From Deinococcus sp. (GTDB lineage: Bacteria > Deinococcota > Deinococci > Deinococcales > Deinococcaceae): DNA of 9,664 nt. The position numbers and the translations under genes are program-made. Every line of letters starts with the position of its first letter. The first letter of the stretch is position 1. The notes beneath the pieces were generated by a model that had not been told where the DNA came from, ran no database searches, and saw nothing but the letters and a program-made list of their open reading frames with translations. The stretch is taken from NCBI GenBank assembly GCA_018260275.1, contig JAGLBK010000097.1:1-9664 (forward strand), in the 5' to 3' direction. Shown one piece after another: positions 1-9,351 of the stretch.

Positions 1-109
1 GACCGAGCATAAGGACCTGATGCCCGCGCGAAAGCAGTTCTTTTGCTGTGGCGACTGCCGGGTAAATATGCCCGCCCGTGCCGCCGGTTGCCATGACCAC
101 AAGACTCAT
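1..109 (-). CDS. murG: MurG, UDP-GlcNAc transferase (N-terminal fragment)
   Basis: This is the 5' end of murG, running off the left edge of the window; 36 codons are present. MurG is the membrane-associated GT28-family glycosyltransferase that adds GlcNAc from UDP-GlcNAc to undecaprenyl-pyrophosphoryl-MurNAc-pentapeptide (lipid I), making lipid II for peptidoglycan. The fragment begins MSLVVMATGGTGGHIYPAVA; the glycine-rich ATGGTGGHIYPA stretch (residues 7-18) is the N-terminal loop diagnostic of MurG. The next residues fit the first Rossmann helix and second strand. The start is ATG at 107-109. No Shine-Dalgarno is visible; a TACACT box lies 8 nt upstream. The FMN reductase gene ends 80 bases upstream on the same strand. 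Identity is firm from the motif; whether the rest of the gene is intact cannot be seen. Confidence 0.93.
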   Translation of the reverse strand, partial: MSLVVMATGGTGGHIYPAVATAKELLSRGHQVLMLG

Positions 110-117
110 CGCGGGTC

Positions 118-123
118 AGTGTA
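118..123 (-). promoter_or_regulatory. Possible -10 box for murG
   Basis: TACACT on the minus strand ends 8 nt before the murG ATG. It fits TANNNT and would put transcription start within a couple of bases of the start codon. No convincing -35 was found 16-18 bp upstream, so this is weak. Confidence 0.3.
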
Positions 124-152
124 GAGCCTGAAGGTGAGGGAGATACCCCTGA

Positions 153-197
153 CCCCAGTACAAGTAGCCCCAGTACAAGTGGTCCCAGTTCAGAGCG
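153..197. repeat. 15-bp tandem repeat at the end of the FMN reductase gene
   Basis: Two nearly identical 15-bp units, CCCCAGTACAAGTAG (153-167) and CCCCAGTACAAGTGG (168-182), are followed by a degenerate third unit, TCCCAGTTCAGAGCG (183-197). The third unit contains the FMN reductase stop codon (190-192). The array lies between that gene and murG. A period of 15 keeps a minus-strand reading frame open across it. Confidence 0.75.
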
Positions 198-743
198 GCG
201 TCACAGCGTTCAGGCAAGCTTTGGGGAAAGAAGCGGGACGGGCTGCTTCCGCCAGTTCCTGCCACCATCCACGCAGAGTGACCTTTTGGTCAGGAGTTTG
301 CAGGGCGGCTACGGCTTCCGGCAGACGGCTGGGCAGCCCCGCGCTGTAAGGCCCCAGCACCACTGCGCCCATCGTTCGCAGGACTTCGGCCAAGTGCTGC
401 GGCGCGTGAACCGAGCGGCTCATGCCACACAGCAGGAGCGTGGGTTTCTGGTCGAATTCCGCACTCCCTACCACCCAGTCGAGTGCGTTCTTGAAGGCTC
501 CGGGGATGCCGTGCGCGTATTCCGGACAGGCGATGACCACGGCGTCGGCGGCCCACAGCGCCTGACGAAACGCGCTGAGAGCCAGAATGTCCTGATCTTC
601 GTTGTCCGGGTTGAAGAGGGGCAGGCTGTGCAGTCCTGTAAAAATCTGGAGTTGCGCTGAAGCCGGTGCCGCGTCGGCCAGCGCGTGCAGCAGCGCCAGA
701 TTCACCGATTCGGCGCGCAGGCTGCCGCACAGGGCGAGCGCCC

Positions 744-747
<4 letters not shown>
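190..747 (-). CDS. NADPH-dependent FMN reductase family flavoprotein
   Basis: This 185-residue cytoplasmic flavodoxin-like oxidoreductase belongs to the NADPH-dependent FMN reductase / azoreductase / chromate reductase family. Members bind FMN and pass hydride from NAD(P)H to FMN, quinones or other acceptors. The N-terminal strand and phosphate-binding loop CGSLRAESVN (residues 7-16) match the family GSLRxxSxN motif. PEYAHGIPGAFKNALDW (75-91) is the second flavin-binding signature. Length is normal for the family. The ATG (745-747) overlaps the stop of the aminotransferase upstream (ATGA, 744-747), so the two are probably translated together from one mRNA. The TGA stop lies in a 15-bp tandem repeat, and beyond it the frame stays open for 27 codons, ending exactly on the murG start. 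The family is certain; the physiological substrate cannot be told from sequence. Confidence 0.9.
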
Positions 748-1907
<1,160 letters not shown>

Positions 1908-1913
1908 GCCCCC

Positions 1914-1919
1914 AGCCTA
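1914..1919 (-). promoter_or_regulatory. -10 box of a putative leaderless promoter (aminotransferase)
   Basis: TAGGCT on the minus strand fits TANNNT and leaves exactly 6 nt (GGGGGC) before the ATG, which would place transcription start on the start codon. No good -35 hexamer is seen. A second candidate, TACACT at 1948-1953, would instead give a leader of about 35 nt that begins with the hairpin at 1923-1941. Confidence 0.4.
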
Positions 1920-1922
1920 GCC

Positions 1923-1941
1923 CTGCTCAGGCAGTGAGCAG
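1923..1941. promoter_or_regulatory. Perfect inverted repeat upstream of the aminotransferase
   Basis: CTGCTCA (1923-1929) and TGAGCAG (1935-1941) are perfect inverted 7-bp arms around a 5-bp spacer. They lie 15-34 bases upstream of the aminotransferase start, where a -35/spacer region would be. This could be a repressor operator, or a 5' leader hairpin if transcription starts at the upstream TACACT box. Function is inferred from position only. Confidence 0.45.
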
Positions 1942-2152
1942 AGCAGAAGTGTAGAGAACGTCCGCTTGTAGGTTGCCGCTTCACAGACGGAACCTTTGCG
2001 GCCACCATCTGAAACCGCCGGGTGCCGCATGTTCCCTCACCACACGCCTGGGCCAGAGCCGTCCAGCAGGTCCTTCTCGTCCCCGACCGGTCCTGAACAA
2101 GTCTGCGTCAGGGCGGGGGGTGCAGGTCCTCCGCAGCTCAGGAAGTCAAGCC
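1942..2152. other. Intergenic stretch between pfkA 3' side and the aminotransferase
   Basis: No gene or RNA is supported here. Both strands have open frames, but none shows a recognisable protein or a convincing start. It was presumably the original sequence downstream of pfkA before the element at 2160-2389 was inserted. No strong terminator hairpin with a T-tract was seen. Confidence 0.5.
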
Positions 2153-2159
2153 GCGTTCA
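2153..2159. repeat. Left target-site duplication, GCGTTCA
   Basis: GCGTTCA directly abuts the left terminal inverted repeat at 2160. An identical 7-mer abuts the right terminal repeat (2390-2396). Identical 7-mers touching both ends of an inverted-repeat element are the footprint of transposition. Confidence 0.85.
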
Positions 2160-2389
2160 TTGAAAGCCGGACAAAATTCTGTATATGCAAAGCTGGTACG
2201 ACAAAAAATGCCATTCCGTAAGCAGCGGGTAATAAGGGTCAGGGCAGAAAAGCTGACTGGAAGGCAGTTTGGATGCGCCTCCCGTGAAACCTCCTTGGAA
2301 AGTGCTCTGATTAGGTCTGTATATCTCACTTCAAAAGGCTTCGTCCCAGACAGCGTTTTTCTTGGTGGTGAATTTTGTCCGGCCCTCAA
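2160..2389. mobile_element. MITE-like non-autonomous insertion, 230 bp
   Basis: The ends are TTGAAAGCCGGACAAAATTC (2160-2179) and, read inward on the other strand, TTGAGGGCCGGACAAAATTC (2389-2370). They are 20-bp terminal inverted repeats identical at 18 positions, including an unbroken inner 14 bp. Exact 7-bp direct repeats GCGTTCA flank the element. The interior is clearly richer in A+T than the surrounding genes and encodes no recognisable transposase; 230 bp is too short for one. A 9-bp direct repeat TCTGTATAT occurs near each end (2178-2186 and 2316-2324). These are the marks of a miniature inverted-repeat transposable element moved in trans by a full-length IS elsewhere. The parent IS family is not identifiable by eye. 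The element lies immediately downstream of the pfkA stop codon. Confidence 0.87.
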
Positions 2390-2396
2390 GCGTTCA
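2390..2396. repeat. Right target-site duplication, GCGTTCA, containing the pfkA stop
   Basis: This second copy of the 7-bp target touches the right terminal repeat. Its last three bases, TCA (2394-2396), are the pfkA stop codon TGA on the minus strand. Insertion therefore left the pfkA reading frame unchanged. Confidence 0.85.
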
Positions 2397-3398
2397 GACG
2401 CTCAGGCACTTGGCGCAGCGGTACAGATCAAGGCTCACGTCTTTGCGCTTTTCCCAGGTTTCGTGCAGCGGAGTGTAGGTCAGGCCCTGGCCCGTGCGCC
2501 CGACCATGACGCCCTTGCGCCCGTCCATCAAGGCGTGCACGGCGGCTTCACCGAGGCGGCTGGCGAGAATGCGGTCACTAGATACGGGCGAACCGCCGCG
2601 CTGAATGTGCCCCAGGATACTGACGCGAGTTTCCATACCCGTGCCTGCCTGAATCGCGTCACCGACGGCCTGTGCGCCGCCCTTGTACCCCTCGGCAACG
2701 ATAACGATGCTGGCAAGTTTGCCCTTTGCCCTGCTTTCTTTAACGATCTGCACGACGCCGTCGACCGGTTTGTCGTCCTCGGGAATAAAGACTTCCTCGG
2801 CTCCCCCGGCCACGGCCACGTCGAGCGCAATATGCCCGGCGTGGCGTCCCATAACCTCGATCACGAAGATGCGCTCATGGCTGGCCCCGGTGTCACGCAG
2901 TTTATCGACGGCGTCGAGCGCGGTTTCGACCGCCGTGAAGTAGCCGATGGTATGGTCGGTGCCGTATAGGTCGTTGTCGATGGTGCCCGGCACGCCGACG
3001 ACCGGAATACCATGTTCTTCCTGAAGAAAGTGCGCCCCATGAAAGCTGCCGTCCCCGCCGATAACCACCAGACCGTCGACCTGCCAGTCGCGCAGCACCT
3101 GCGCCCCTTTCGCCCGGCCCTCGGCAGAGCGCCAGGTGCGGCTGCGGGCAGTGAGCAAGATGGTGCCGCCGCGCTGAATGGTATTGGCAACGTCACGCGG
3201 CCCGAGCACCGCGAGTTCTCCACGGTGCAGCCCCGAAAAACCCCGGCGCACCCCCACGACTTCGATGCCCTGCTGCACTCCGGTACGGACAACAGCGCGG
3301 ATGGCGGCGTTCATGCCGGGCGCGTCTCCCCCACTGGTCAAAACGGCGATTCGCTTGATTCCGGCTGGATTAGGATGGCTGGTATTCAATTCAATCAT
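2394..3398 (-). CDS. pfkA: ATP-dependent 6-phosphofructokinase
   Basis: This is bacterial-type PfkA, 334 residues, phosphorylating fructose 6-phosphate to fructose 1,6-bisphosphate, the committed step of glycolysis, in the cytoplasm. Seen in order: LTSGGDAPGMNAAIR (20-34, ATP-binding loop), IGGDGS (113-118, nucleotide binding), PGTIDND (137-143, with general base D141), SHERIF (173-178, with R176 for substrate), MGRHAG (183-188), and LGHIQRGGSP near the C-terminus for fructose 6-phosphate. R34 and R38 match positions of the E. coli allosteric arginines, so effector control is likely. The ATP-type GGDG argues against a pyrophosphate-dependent enzyme. A GAGGT Shine-Dalgarno (3406-3410) 7 nt upstream fixes the ATG at 3398, giving about 12-14 residues more than E. 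coli PfkA at the N-terminus. The gene follows rsmI by 105 bases. A MITE adjoins its stop codon. Confidence 0.96.
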   Translation of the reverse strand: MIELNTSHPNPAGIKRIAVLTSGGDAPGMNAAIRAVVRTGVQQGIEVVGVRRGFSGLHRGELAVLGPRDVANTIQRGGTILLTARSRTWRSAEGRAKGAQVLRDWQVDGLVVIGGDGSFHGAHFLQEEHGIPVVGVPGTIDNDLYGTDHTIGYFTAVETALDAVDKLRDTGASHERIFVIEVMGRHAGHIALDVAVAGGAEEVFIPEDDKPVDGVVQIVKESRAKGKLASIVIVAEGYKGGAQAVGDAIQAGTGMETRVSILGHIQRGGSPVSSDRILASRLGEAAVHALMDGRKGVMVGRTGQGLTYTPLHETWEKRKDVSLDLYRCAKCLSV

Positions 3399-3405
3399 GA
3401 AAAAG

Positions 3406-3410
3406 ACCTC
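3406..3410 (-). promoter_or_regulatory. Shine-Dalgarno of pfkA
   Basis: GAGGT on the minus strand lies 7 nt before the pfkA ATG. It decides in favour of the longer N-terminus over an internal start nearer the ATP-binding loop, and contrasts with the leaderless-looking genes in this window. Confidence 0.7.
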
Positions 3411-3437
3411 GGGGAACTTGGGGCAACAGGCCGCGCC

Positions 3438-3463
3438 GCTAGGTGGCTAGGTGAGGCTAGGTG
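3438..3463. repeat. Three copies of GCTAGGTG in the pfkA leader
   Basis: GCTAGGTG occurs at 3438-3445, 3446-3453 and 3456-3463 (CACCTAGC on the coding strand), in the 105-base gap between rsmI and pfkA and 40-65 bases upstream of the pfkA start. Two copies abut and the third is 2 bp further on. They may be regulator-binding direct repeats or simple tandem slippage. No matching -10/-35 pair could be assigned with confidence. Confidence 0.6.
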
Positions 3464-3503
3464 AATAGACGCGCCAGTAAGCACAAGGAGTAGCAAGGGC
3501 AGG

Positions 3504-4338
<835 letters not shown>

Positions 4339-4346
<8 letters not shown>

Positions 4347-4557
4347 GCTGCGGGGGCAACTGCGCTTCAAGCACCAGACCAGGATTGGGCTTGACCCTGA
4401 CCTTGACCTTGCGCGAGGAATCCTTGATGGCGTTGGTAATTCTGGCCCGCAGCAGTTCCGTTTCACCGACCGTCACCGTGACCACCGTGCCCTCGGGCAG
4501 CCGCGCCCCGATGACCATCACAACACCGTTTTCGACAATGCCCTTGTAAGCCCTCAT
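4339..4557 (-). CDS. Small antitoxin-like protein (AF2212/DUF104-type N-terminus)
   Basis: This 72-residue protein begins MRAYKGIVENGVV and continues ARLPEGTVVTVTV (18-30). That resembles the small beta-rich AF2212/PG0164-like (DUF104) family, whose members have a short 'xGxxENGxxxxxxxxxLPEGTxVxVxV' pattern and are sometimes annotated as antitoxins. The rest (31-72) is basic and not recognised. No toxin gene, such as a PIN-domain VapC, is adjacent, so an antitoxin role is unsupported here. The gene overlaps rsmI by 8 bases and probably sits at the head of the rsmI mRNA. The AGGAG Shine-Dalgarno (4578-4582) is ideally placed for an ATG at 4571, but that frame stops after five codons. The real start at 4557 is the second copy of a 14-bp duplication. 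Family assignment is tentative; that it is a real gene is likely. Confidence 0.68.
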
Positions 4558-4571
4558 CTGTAAGCCCTCAT
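4544..4571 (-). repeat. 14-bp tandem duplication of the start-codon region
   Basis: On the minus strand ATGAGGGCTTACAG (4571-4558) is followed at once by ATGAGGGCTTACAA (4557-4544), 13 of 14 identical. Because 14 is not a multiple of three, the two ATGs are in different frames. The first copy opens a five-codon frame; the second starts the 72-residue protein. Confidence 0.9.
4554..4571 (-). other. Five-codon minicistron, MRAYR-stop
   Basis: ATG AGG GCT TAC AGA TGA starts 6 nt after the AGGAG Shine-Dalgarno at 4578-4582. Its TGA overlaps the next ATG as ATGA (4554-4557). It would receive the initiating ribosome, and the 72-residue protein would then depend on re-initiation. It is a by-product of the duplication, and no peptide function is claimed. 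Confidence 0.5.
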
Positions 4572-4577
4572 GGCTCT

Positions 4578-4582
4578 CTCCT
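4578..4582 (-). promoter_or_regulatory. Shine-Dalgarno AGGAG
   Basis: AGGAG on the minus strand is 6 nt from the ATG at 4571 and 20 nt from the ATG at 4557. The spacing is optimal for the short minicistron and too long for the main gene. Confidence 0.75.
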
Positions 4583-4618
4583 GAACTGTGCTGCGCTTGG
4601 TCGGGTCATGCTGGCTCC

Positions 4619-4647
4619 ATTTTGACCGTTTTCGGGCAGGCTGTCAT
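4619..4647 (-). promoter_or_regulatory. Predicted sigma-A promoter for the small gene-rsmI-pfkA unit
   Basis: On the minus strand ATGACA (4647-4642) matches 5 of 6 positions of TTGACA and CAAAAT (4624-4619) 4 of 6 of TATAAT, with a 17-bp spacer. Transcription would start near 4612, giving a leader of about 40 nt with the AGGAG site inside it. It is the best promoter match in the 117-base gap upstream of this gene. Confidence 0.5.
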
Positions 4648-4688
4648 GACCCAGGCGACGTTTGCCCCGCACCCAGGCAGGCAGAACT

Positions 4689-5117
4689 TCAGGCTTCACG
4701 GTGCTCGGCCCGCCTCCTGCGGCGCTCGGCAGACCCCAGCGCTTCACGCAGGGCCACGATTTCCGATTCTCTGGCCCCGCCCAGACGGGAGTAACGGTCG
4801 ATCACCTCGGCGGCCTCACGGCGGCGATCGAGGCGCAGCAGCAGTTTACCCAGATGCTCGCCGCGCACAAAATACGCCTGGGGATTTTCGGGGTCGGCGG
4901 CGATCTGCGCCCTGGCCTGGGCCAAACGCTCAAGTAGAACCGAGTGCCGCCCCACCTGCCAGCGCACCAGGTAGGCCGCCAGCGAGAAGATGACCAGTGC
5001 GCCCAGCAGCGTCGTGACAAAGCCTTCGGGCATGCCGAGCTGCGCCGCCAGCCGCACCGAAAGCGGAAAGCAGAAAGCCAGCATGACCATGACGGTCAGG
5101 GTCGCCGCGTAATTCAC
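4689..5117 (-). CDS. Two-helix membrane protein with a TPR-like cytoplasmic tail
   Basis: This 142-residue protein is not recognised as a named family. Two hydrophobic helices at about residues 5-25 and 32-51 are separated by a short loop (AQLGMPEG). After that comes a soluble helical region at 60-125 whose 'AQIAADPENPQAYFVRGEHL' stretch and following helices resemble a tetratricopeptide hairpin. The tail is strongly basic (ERRRRRAEHREA). This suggests an inner-membrane hairpin with a cytoplasmic protein-interaction tail. The start codon is GTG (5115-5117), supported by GAGGG (5124-5128) 6 nt upstream; an internal ATG ten codons in would damage the first helix. It is divergent from rlmH, with 87 bases between starts. 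Function is unknown. Confidence 0.72.
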   Translation of the reverse strand: MNYAATLTVMVMLAFCFPLSVRLAAQLGMPEGFVTTLLGALVIFSLAAYLVRWQVGRHSVLLERLAQARAQIAADPENPQAYFVRGEHLGKLLLRLDRRREAAEVIDRYSRLGGARESEIVALREALGSAERRRRRAEHREA

Positions 5118-5150
5118 TGCTGGCCCTCAACTAGTCTGCACATGGTCCGC

Positions 5151-5156
5151 AGTTTA
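5151..5156 (-). promoter_or_regulatory. Possible -10 box for the 4689-5117 gene
   Basis: TAAACT on the minus strand would start transcription near 5144, giving a leader of about 27 nt with the GAGGG site. The -35 match is poor, so this is a weak prediction. Confidence 0.3.
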
Positions 5157-5192
5157 GAGCATCGGGCCGGGCGGCACAGGTACGAGGCCCGC

Positions 5193-5198
5193 TAGCAT
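5193..5198 (+). promoter_or_regulatory. -10 box of a putative leaderless rlmH promoter
   Basis: TAGCAT is followed by exactly 6 nt (TGGACC) and then the rlmH ATG, with no Shine-Dalgarno. This is the spacing expected when transcription starts on the A of the start codon. No clear -35 is seen. Confidence 0.5.
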
Positions 5199-5204
5199 TG
5201 GACC

Positions 5205-5645
5205 ATGCGCCTGCACCTGTTGACTGTCGGAGAACCCAAGCTGGCCTACGCCCGCAGCGGCTGGGACGAATACGAAAAAAGGCTGCGGCGTTACCACAAG
5301 GTGCAGGTAAGCCGGGTAGCGGGCAAAACGCAGGCCGCCGAGAGCGAGGCCATTGCCAAAGCCGCCGGGCGCACCCCCCTGATTTTGCTTGATCCGCGCG
5401 GCCAGCAGTTTTCTAGCGAGGGCCTGAGCGCGTATGTGGACGCCCAGGCGCTCGCTGGAACTGGTGAATTGGCCTTTGCTATCGGCGGCCCGGACGGACA
5501 TACCGACAGGCTGAGGGATCAGGCCCAGCTGCTCTGGAGCCTGGGTCAGCTGACCCTGCCCCACGACCTCGCCATGCTGGTCATGATCGAGGCACTGTAC
5601 CGGGCCGCGACGATCAGCGCGGGGGAGCCGTACCACCGGGGGTAA
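5205..5645 (+). CDS. rlmH: RlmH, 23S rRNA (pseudouridine1915-N3)-methyltransferase
   Basis: RlmH is a SPOUT-class (alpha/beta-knot) methyltransferase that uses S-adenosylmethionine to N3-methylate pseudouridine 1915 in helix 69 of 23S rRNA, on assembled ribosomes. The 146-residue product shows the family marks: N-terminal MRLHLLTVGEPK, LLDPRGQQFSSEGLS (61-75), FAIGGPDGH (91-99, SAM-binding knot), SLGQLTLPHDLAM (112-124), LYRAATI (131-137) and C-terminal PYHRG (142-146). Length is slightly below the roughly 155 residues of E. coli RlmH. It is the only plus-strand gene in the window and faces the M16 peptidase tail to tail. The ATG has no Shine-Dalgarno but a TAGCAT box 6 nt upstream. The rsfS partner often found next to rlmH in other bacteria is absent here. 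Confidence 0.95.
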   Translation: MRLHLLTVGEPKLAYARSGWDEYEKRLRRYHKVQVSRVAGKTQAAESEAIAKAAGRTPLILLDPRGQQFSSEGLSAYVDAQALAGTGELAFAIGGPDGHTDRLRDQAQLLWSLGQLTLPHDLAMLVMIEALYRAATISAGEPYHRG

Positions 5646-5649
5646 AGGA

Positions 5650-5694
5650 GCGAGTGCCGGGGAAGCGGCCACAGATGACCTCCCCGGCACCCGC
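5650..5694. terminator. Hairpin between convergent rlmH and M16 peptidase
   Basis: Arms at 5650-5663 and 5681-5694 pair at 13 of 14 positions, with one A/C mismatch, around a 17-nt loop. The core GTGCCGGGGA / TCCCCGGCAC is perfect. The hairpin begins 5 nt after the rlmH stop (5643-5645) and ends 31 bases before the stop of the M16 gene. No T-tract follows on the plus strand; on the minus strand only a short CTCCTTTACC follows. It is probably a bidirectional terminator or 3'-end stabiliser. Confidence 0.6.
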
Positions 5695-5725
5695 CTGGAA
5701 CCAATTCTAAGCAGCGATTACGGCC

Positions 5726-8677
<2,952 letters not shown>

Positions 8678-8684
8678 AACGGCC

Positions 8685-8713
8685 AGAATAGCGCCGCGCC
8701 GCAAAAAGGTCAG
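8685..8713 (-). promoter_or_regulatory. Promoter of the M16C peptidase
   Basis: On the minus strand CTGACC (8713-8708, 4 of 6 of TTGACA) and TATTCT (8690-8685) are 17 bp apart. TATTCT ends 7 nt before the ATG at 8677, so the mRNA would be leaderless or nearly so. The placement rules out the upstream TTG as the start. Confidence 0.6.
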
Positions 8714-8721
8714 TGGCGCGG

Positions 8722-8763
8722 AAAACGAAAAAGCCCCCGCCGATTTGACAGGAAGGGCGGGAC
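8722..8763 (-). terminator. Intrinsic terminator downstream of dinB
   Basis: On the minus strand CCCGCC (8761-8756) pairs with GGCGGG (8741-8736) around a 14-nt loop. The sequence then continues GGC and TTTTT (8732-8728), with a further TTTT at 8725-8722. This is a standard hairpin plus T-tract. It lies 130 bases after the dinB stop and just upstream of the M16C promoter, insulating the two genes. Confidence 0.65.
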
Positions 8764-8891
8764 AAACTGCGCTTTATCCGCTCAAGTCAGCCAGAGCGAA
8801 GGCGGCCCATGTCGGCGCAGTTGACGCCACGCCGAGACCGCGACACGCGCCGCCTTATGCCATCCCATCCGCGTGGGGGGCCGCTGCCAGC

Positions 8892-9338
8892 TCAGCCCAG
8901 TTGCACGTACCGTGGGGGCGTCAGGCCGACCATCCGCGCCATCTGCCAGACCTGGCCCTTGTGGTGGGCTTCGTGCCCGATCAGCATGTCCAGCAGGGCA
9001 GCCACCGTCATCTGCATCCCGCCGAACACGGTCACGGTGCGGGCCAGTTGCGCCTCGTCCAGCCCGGCAATGGCCGCCGTCACCACGTCACTGCTCTGTT
9101 GCAGGCGTTCGCGTACTTCAGCCAGCGTAGTAGCAGAGACCAGCTTCTCGGCCTCGCTTCCGTCCATCATTGTCAGTAGACGGCGCGAACTCAGCGCAAG
9201 GTGGTCGCCCTGCTGCAAAAAGCTCATGCCACCGTCCCAGGCCGCAAAATCACGGTGCTCGTCGGGCAGGTCGGCGTAAAAACCTTGCAGAGCTTTGCGG
9301 TGGGCCAGAAAACTGCGGCGGTAATGTTCAGCGTTCAT
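8892..9338 (-). CDS. DinB-family four-helix-bundle protein
   Basis: This 148-residue protein belongs to the DinB/YfiT superfamily of small helical-bundle proteins that bind a divalent metal through three histidines. Likely ligands are H46 in QGDHLALS and H122 and H126 in GHEAHHKGQV; the C-terminal HxxxH followed by KGQ is the family hallmark. Members include thiol-dependent transferases (bacillithiol, mycothiol) and many of unknown role; the Bacillus founder is DNA-damage inducible. Deinococcus genomes are known to carry many DinB-family genes, but a role in repair cannot be inferred from that alone. The ATG at 9338 has no Shine-Dalgarno but a TAGACT box exactly 6 nt upstream, and a perfect palindrome lies just beyond it. 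It is 31 bases downstream of the preceding gene and has its own terminator. Confidence 0.88.
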   Translation of the reverse strand: MNAEHYRRSFLAHRKALQGFYADLPDEHRDFAAWDGGMSFLQQGDHLALSSRRLLTMMDGSEAEKLVSATTLAEVRERLQQSSDVVTAAIAGLDEAQLARTVTVFGGMQMTVAALLDMLIGHEAHHKGQVWQMARMVGLTPPRYVQLG

Positions 9339-9344
9339 GCCCAG

Positions 9345-9350
9345 AGTCTA
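9345..9350 (-). promoter_or_regulatory. -10 box of a putative leaderless dinB promoter
   Basis: TAGACT on the minus strand ends exactly 6 nt (CTGGGC) before the dinB-family ATG, as at rlmH and the aminotransferase. No good -35 is visible at 17 bp, where the preceding gene ends. Confidence 0.45.
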
Positions 9351-9351
9351 T

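Noticed and set aside
153..197. Repeats as a possible CRISPR array
   Set aside because: The units are 15 bp, contiguous, without spacers, and only two to three in number.
2066..2130. Direct repeat GCAGGTCCT (2066-2074 and 2122-2130)
   Set aside because: It is nine bases only, with no symmetry or positional logic, and is compatible with chance in GC-rich DNA.
2138..2389. An 83-codon minus-strand frame inside the MITE
   Set aside because: It covers the element almost end to end including both terminal repeats. It has no Shine-Dalgarno and no recognisable domain, and is better explained as chance openness of a short non-coding element.
2160..2969. A 269-codon plus-strand frame spanning the MITE and pfkA 3' half
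   Set aside because: It starts within the terminal repeat and continues antisense to pfkA. No transposase-like sequence is visible.
4347..4466. A 40-residue N-terminal extension of RsmI
   Set aside because: The extra residues are the out-of-frame image of the preceding small gene, and the family begins just before the LVPTPVGNLGD segment, matching the ATG at 4346.
8678..8704. TTG at 8704 as the start of the M16C peptidase
   Set aside because: It lies inside the spacer of the predicted promoter, adds nine residues without family similarity, and ATG at 8677 has leaderless-type spacing.
8764..8891. Possible small gene between dinB and its terminator
   Set aside because: Open frames here have no Shine-Dalgarno, no leaderless -10 spacing and no recognisable protein. 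It is probably the dinB 3' untranslated region.
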